Shown here in pieces: positions 17,057-20,686 of a stretch of DNA of 20,686 nucleotides. The stretch comes from Phlegmacium glaucopus. Lineage: Eukaryota > Basidiomycota > Agaricomycetes > Agaricales > Cortinariaceae. The notes under the pieces were generated by a model. The model saw only the letters and a list, made by a program, of their open reading frames with translations, had not been told where the DNA came from and made no database searches. Numbering within the stretch: position 1 is the first letter of the stretch; the number at the start of each line of letters is the position of its first letter. The position numbers and the translations under genes are program-made. Location: positions 146,678 through 167,363 of the forward strand of contig MU130360.1 of assembly GCA_015039465.1 (NCBI GenBank). Reading direction: 5' to 3'.

Positions 17057-18290
17057 CTATTTCCCGTCCAATACACTGGATTCTTCTCCTGAATCGAGCA
17101 AACTGTTGTAACAATAGTGAGTCGGATGTTGAGAATAAGCAACGGAATGACAATTTTCTGTTACCTATATTGTTTCATTAACGAACACTCTCCGCCTCTT
17201 TCCAGATCGATACTGTATGAATAAAAATAATCATCAGAGGAAATCACCATAACATGGGGCATCGTCCTGATCAATGAAAGATATTAGCCACAAGTCTACT
17301 TGGAGTATAACTCGGAGGAAAATCACCCTGAAAAGGCGACAATACTCCTGGTACCGCTGGTTGGGAAGGGTAAGAAGGCAAAATCTCGCGACGGTTCCCA
17401 CATCTCCGTAAGCAAATTTGGGAGGTATCCGCCCATCGAGTGTGTGAGGCTTTTAGTTAGCTGTAGCGATCTACGATCGAAACCCGACCTTGGCAAAGAG
17501 AGATACCGCAGTCAGAACAGGTGAACCTGAAAAAAATGAAGAGAAACATACGAGATACTCTTGCTCTTTTTCTTTTCGATGAATGATTCATAGCCCCCTT
17601 CCAAGCTGGGCGGTGGAGATGCCCCTTCCACTGACTCTGGCGGGCTTGATGACGACTGATTCAAATTTGATGCTTCATTATTGTTCTTCAATGCTGGTTG
17701 CTGGCCCAGTTTGAATATGTGGACGGTGTCATGCACAGAGCTCACAGCCAACAGGAATACTCCACACTCGAATCACGGTGCCTTTATTAGATGAGGTGGC
17801 AAGGAGCAAACAGGTAGAGTTGATAGAGAGGAAAGCGTCGATTTATGTGATTGTATGGAGTTGGCGACCCGTTAAAGTACGAGTGGAGAAAAGAAGGACG
17901 TCGCCGGGCTGGTGTTGAGAAGAAGCACTGGCAGACGATGAAGCCACGGCTGTACTTGGAGAGGCGTTGGCGGCAGTTGTGGGTGACGGAACTGGTGAAG
18001 GATAGGCTAGGTAGGAGCTGTCCGCGGAAGGAGAAAGGGTACATATCGCTAGGTATGTATTTTTGCCAAGTTAGTGAACAATGTCCAGAAAGGAGACATA
18101 AGTTTTGACGGACCTTCTGGATTCGGCCTGGTCTCAATAAAATGAAGTAATCTCATATCAGAGATATTATGGACATATATCTCCATCTCTAGGACGACAA
18201 CAAGCGAGTTTCGATTCAATCTGACGGCCAATATAGACGAAGTGAATAGCAACTTGAACTCACAGATCATGGATTGTCGCTTCATTCAAA
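17057..18290 (-). pseudogene. ATG18-like PROPPIN pseudogene, copy 2
   Basis: Second relic of the same ATG18/WIPI-type gene. On the - strand: [32 protein letters not shown] and [15 protein letters not shown] (about 18110-18280), YPFSFRGQLLPSLSFTSS region, TVIRVWSIPVG (about 17750-17790), VHDTVHIFKLGQ, SLEGGYESFIEKKKSKS (about 17560-17620), GGYLP and WEPSRDFAFLPFPTSG (about 17350-17430), MPHVMVISSDDYFYSY (about 17210-17260), GGECSLMKQY, and after a spliceable intron SLLDSGEESSVLDGK with its stop at 17057. A deletion removes the whole FRRG region after WSIPVG, and several frameshifts and stops are present. The N-terminus is cut at the same P450 junction as copy 1. In living relatives this protein binds PI3P and works in autophagosome formation; this copy cannot. 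Confidence 0.87.
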
Positions 18291-19063
18291 AGTTCTATTG
18301 ATTGTGAACAGCAGGGTTTTGATTCTATTCACACCAAAAGAAACAAATTTAGGACTAGAGACCGACGAAATATAACCGGAGAAAAACATAGGACTCACTC
18401 CAAAAGTGAAAATCGATAGCCGATGCAAGCTCGGGGACCCCCAATAAATGTCAATATGTTTGACCAGACTCCAGGAACAGATGCGGCAACGTCTGGAGTA
18501 TTCGCCCAACGCTCAGGCCTGAAAGGAAAATCGGTTGTAGCACAAGTCTTTTTCGTCTCAGCATCATTTGGTATCGGCTGTAATCCAATGCAAATTATAG
18601 GGTAAAAAAAGGTTAGAGAGGAATACTGGTACGAACTAAGAAACGTAGAAGAGGGTACATCACTTTGAGTATTGGGATAAGTAATAGTTGGTTTCGCTCC
18701 CACCTTGAATATCGTTGAAAACAATTTCATATGGGCATTTTTCTCGGGGTCACTGGTCAGTGCATTGACTCAATCATAATTGAACCCTGGGGTTCTTACT
18801 CCTAATTCGCGCACGGAATGAAATGATTTTTTACCTGCAAGCCCAATGATGTCAAGAGTTGTTCAACCGATTTATCCATGAAAGGCACTTACATAATGGG
18901 ACCTACACCATCATGCTTGGTGATTTCTGTGCTCTATAAAGCTTTCACAACTCTGAATCATGTACGTTCGATTAAGTGGAATATTGATCTTTTGGTCCTT
19001 TTCTACGAAGACTTCGGTTAGTTCCCGTATTCGTTGTGATCCAAAAGCTAGATTCAATCTAAT
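18291..19063 (-). pseudogene. Cytochrome P450 pseudogene, copy 2
   Basis: Relic of the same P450 as 6186-7810, decayed in a different way. On the - strand the N-terminal side keeps VTEVFVEKD near 18980-19020 and [20 protein letters not shown] near 18560-18650, then jumps directly to DFPFRPERW and the intact heme loop [17 protein letters not shown] (about 18410-18460), followed after a likely intron by [13 protein letters not shown] at the ATG18 junction (about 18297). Comparison with copy 1 shows that about 0.8 kb holding the I-helix and K-helix ExxR is deleted. It keeps the heme-ligand cysteine that copy 1 lost. Not functional. Confidence 0.85.
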
Positions 19064-19728
19064 TACGAGTCATCTAACACCAAAACAATAACGCAGCAGA
19101 ACCGACCAAAAAATCTTCCGCTACTACAGTAGTAGAAACAATTCAAGGAAGAGTCAAGAATTATCAGAAATGAAAAAGATACAACTGGCGAAAATGACAG
19201 ACACACAAAGAAAGGATAACAAGTTATGAGAGAAAGTCGTAGCCAAGTCCCACACAAGAAAAAGAGAGAGAGAGAGAGAGAGAGCGAATACTAAAAGCAA
19301 TAAGGAAGAGAGATAAAAAAGCGAAAAAACTTTGAAAACGAAAGAATTTAAGGGGAACAAGGTAGGTACTTGGCTGGACAAAAGAAAGCAGGTGAGGTTT
19401 AGCTCATCCAGGGGCGGTGGGCAATTTGCCAAGACAAGAATAAAACGACGGAAGCAACGAAGAAAAAGCCTTACCCGAAATTGACCGAACAGGAAAAGTT
19501 CTCAACGGTGTGTTCGTCATAGTCCTCTGAGCAGCGAGCTCTCCGGCATCAACACATTGCTACCTGGTTGGTGTATGAGACAATGGGCGTATCATCAAAG
19601 AGACCAAGACCGACCTCGGCATCAATCTCAAGCAAATACGCAGTCCGGATAGCAATGCTGTCCGTCAAAAAACCGGTGCCTACATCCTCTGATCTATTAG
19701 CCAAAGATGAATGCTTCAGCCTCAAAAA
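19064..19728. other. P450 upstream region with unidentified scraps, copy 2
   Basis: Homologous to 7811-8335. On the - strand, about 19570-19700 reads EDVGTGFLTDSIAIRTAYLL then EIDAEVGLGLFDDTPIVSYT, and about 19480-19530 reads MTNTPLRTFPVRSISG followed by a GTAAGG that could be a 5' splice site. I do not recognise the family. An in-frame TGA lies between the two pieces in both copies. Confidence 0.4.
19263..19284 (+). repeat. (AG)11 microsatellite
   Basis: Eleven uninterrupted AG dinucleotides. The homologous place in copy 1 (about 7940) lacks them. Confidence 0.95.
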
Positions 19729-20461
19729 TTATGTTACTAACTGAATGAGAAGTCGTACAATAAAACACGAAGCTCGATGGAGCAAGCAGGCAGCCATGTC
19801 AATTGCAGATGCCCTGAAAAAGCCTCCGTTTAACCCGAGCTGGGTTTGGTGTAAATCATTGCATAATTTATCATCCGATAAGAAAGGAAAAGACAAACGA
19901 TGCCCTTCTTTTACATCTTTGCGAGCTCCTGTGCGTGATGCGTGATCGATTCTGAAAGTCCATATAGGTTAATAGTAAGCAAATTGGGATAGTGACCTAC
20001 ATTGTGACACAGGCGGCCGTGTAAAAAAGAAATTTGTGTGGGAGAGTATTGGGACTATGTAGTCAAGAACGGCACCTTTTTCAGGGACCAAGGTGTGATT
20101 CGCTGAATGAACTCTTCTAAGTTCAAGTTGACGAGTCATGAAACACAAATAATTGATAAGGCAGAGGTAAGTTGTGTGCATGAGGCATTTTAAACACTAG
20201 CAATGAAGCATGTTCACCGTGAGGAAGCACAGCTATGTTTTCATTAATTAGGGGATATTCCTGGCACCCCCAAACGCGTGTTTGAACGCAGACATCCCAA
20301 AATTGATCTAACAGCGTTCGTATTAAGCCTAGGCTAAAGCAGTAAAAAAGGGAGCTTACAGCATTCTCCTTTAGGAGATCTCGATGGGAATGAGTGACGA
20401 GTCATTTGCCCTGTGATACACTGTCAGTAAATTGTGCACGAAACAGACAAACAGGAATATA

Positions 20462-20469
20462 TATATAAA
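20462..20469 (+). promoter_or_regulatory. TATA box of Q copy 3
   Basis: TATATAAA at the end of an extended TA run, about 43 bp before the ATG at 20505, followed by the same leader (TTGAATCCCTGCCCCC) as the other copies. Confidence 0.65.
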
Positions 20470-20504
20470 GCTTCCTTCACTTGAATCCCTGCCCCCCCAG
20501 TTTA

Positions 20505-20686
20505 ATGATGAATCCTTCCTGGTTTCCATTCCCTCATCCTTTCCCCCTCCCGTCATTTGCTGATCCTTTTCAGCATATCGACCCCTCGCAAGGCCCCCAA
20601 CAAATGGCTCGTTGCCATTCATCATCACCACCCCCACGACCCCCATCATCACCACCCCCACGACCCCCATCACAACCACTGGGTAG
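20505..20686 (+). CDS. Pro/His-rich protein Q, copy 3 (5' part only)
   Basis: Third paralogue of the genes at 3220 and 15430, cut by the window edge after 60 codons. Two ATGs are adjacent (20505 and 20508); the second aligns with MDPSQ and MDSSQ of the others as MNPSWFPF. It keeps FADPFQHIDPSQGPQQM and then diverges into two exact 24-base repeats encoding SSPPPRPP (about 20624-20671), in place of the Gln/His/Tyr stretch of copies 1 and 2. The frame is open to the edge. Whether it has the same introns cannot be seen. Confidence 0.6.
   Translation, partial: MMNPSWFPFPHPFPLPSFADPFQHIDPSQGPQQMARCHSSSPPPRPPSSPPPRPPSQPLG

Larger units (their letters stand above)
8336..19728. repeat. Tandem segmental duplication, copy 2 (split by retrotransposon)
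   Basis: Same order as copy 1. The module begins at 8336, is interrupted at about 8582, and resumes at about 14685 with CCTACATTGTGACACAGGCG, which is continuous in copy 3 (about 19998-20017). Without the 6.1 kb insert the unit is about 5.3 kb, shorter than copy 1 mainly because about 0.8 kb of the P450 is deleted. Confidence 0.85.
19729..20686. repeat. Tandem segmental duplication, copy 3 (partial, runs off window)
   Basis: Begins with the same module as at 2190 and 8336 and continues through the Q promoter into the first exon of a third Q gene. It preserves the sequence uninterrupted where copy 2 carries the retrotransposon and where copy 1 carries the MITE, so it serves as the empty-site reference for both. 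Confidence 0.85.

Overview
The window looks like nuclear DNA of a basidiomycete fungus, probably an Agaricomycete. It has many short GT-AG introns (43-70 bp) with recognisable branch points, fungal-type cytochrome P450 and ATG18/PROPPIN relics, and a full-length tyrosine-recombinase (DIRS-order) retrotransposon. No rRNA, tRNA or CRISPR was seen. These statements come from reading motifs by eye; no database search was run.

Layout. (1) Positions 1-1776: poly(A)-rich left edge, then a multi-exon protein kinase gene on the + strand. (2) About 1960 to the right edge: a head-to-tail tandem array of a roughly 5-6 kb segment. Each unit has a conserved upstream module with a TATA box, a small intron-containing gene for a Pro/His/Gln-rich protein (here called Q, + strand), a decayed ATG18-like pseudogene (- strand) and a decayed P450 pseudogene (- strand). 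Copy 1 runs about 2190-8335. Copy 2 runs about 8336-19728 and is interrupted by the retrotransposon. Copy 3 starts about 19729 and runs off the window. A P450 scrap at about 1965-2050 shows the array once extended further left. (3) About 8583-14684: a 6.1 kb DIRS-order element with three long coding regions: a Gag-like protein with zinc fingers and two small introns, RT-RNase H, and a tyrosine recombinase. All catalytic residues I looked for are present. The corresponding empty site is visible in copy 3 near 19980-20005.

How it fits together. The P450 and ATG18 relics share one truncation junction in both copies, so they were probably already broken when the segment was amplified. Q behaves differently: its two complete copies keep the same three-exon structure, every exon length differs by a multiple of three, and both intron lengths differ by non-multiples of three. 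Q therefore looks like the constrained gene of the array, with the neighbours as passengers. A MITE-like insertion lies just upstream of the TATA box of Q copy 1. Q's function is unknown and no known domain was recognised.
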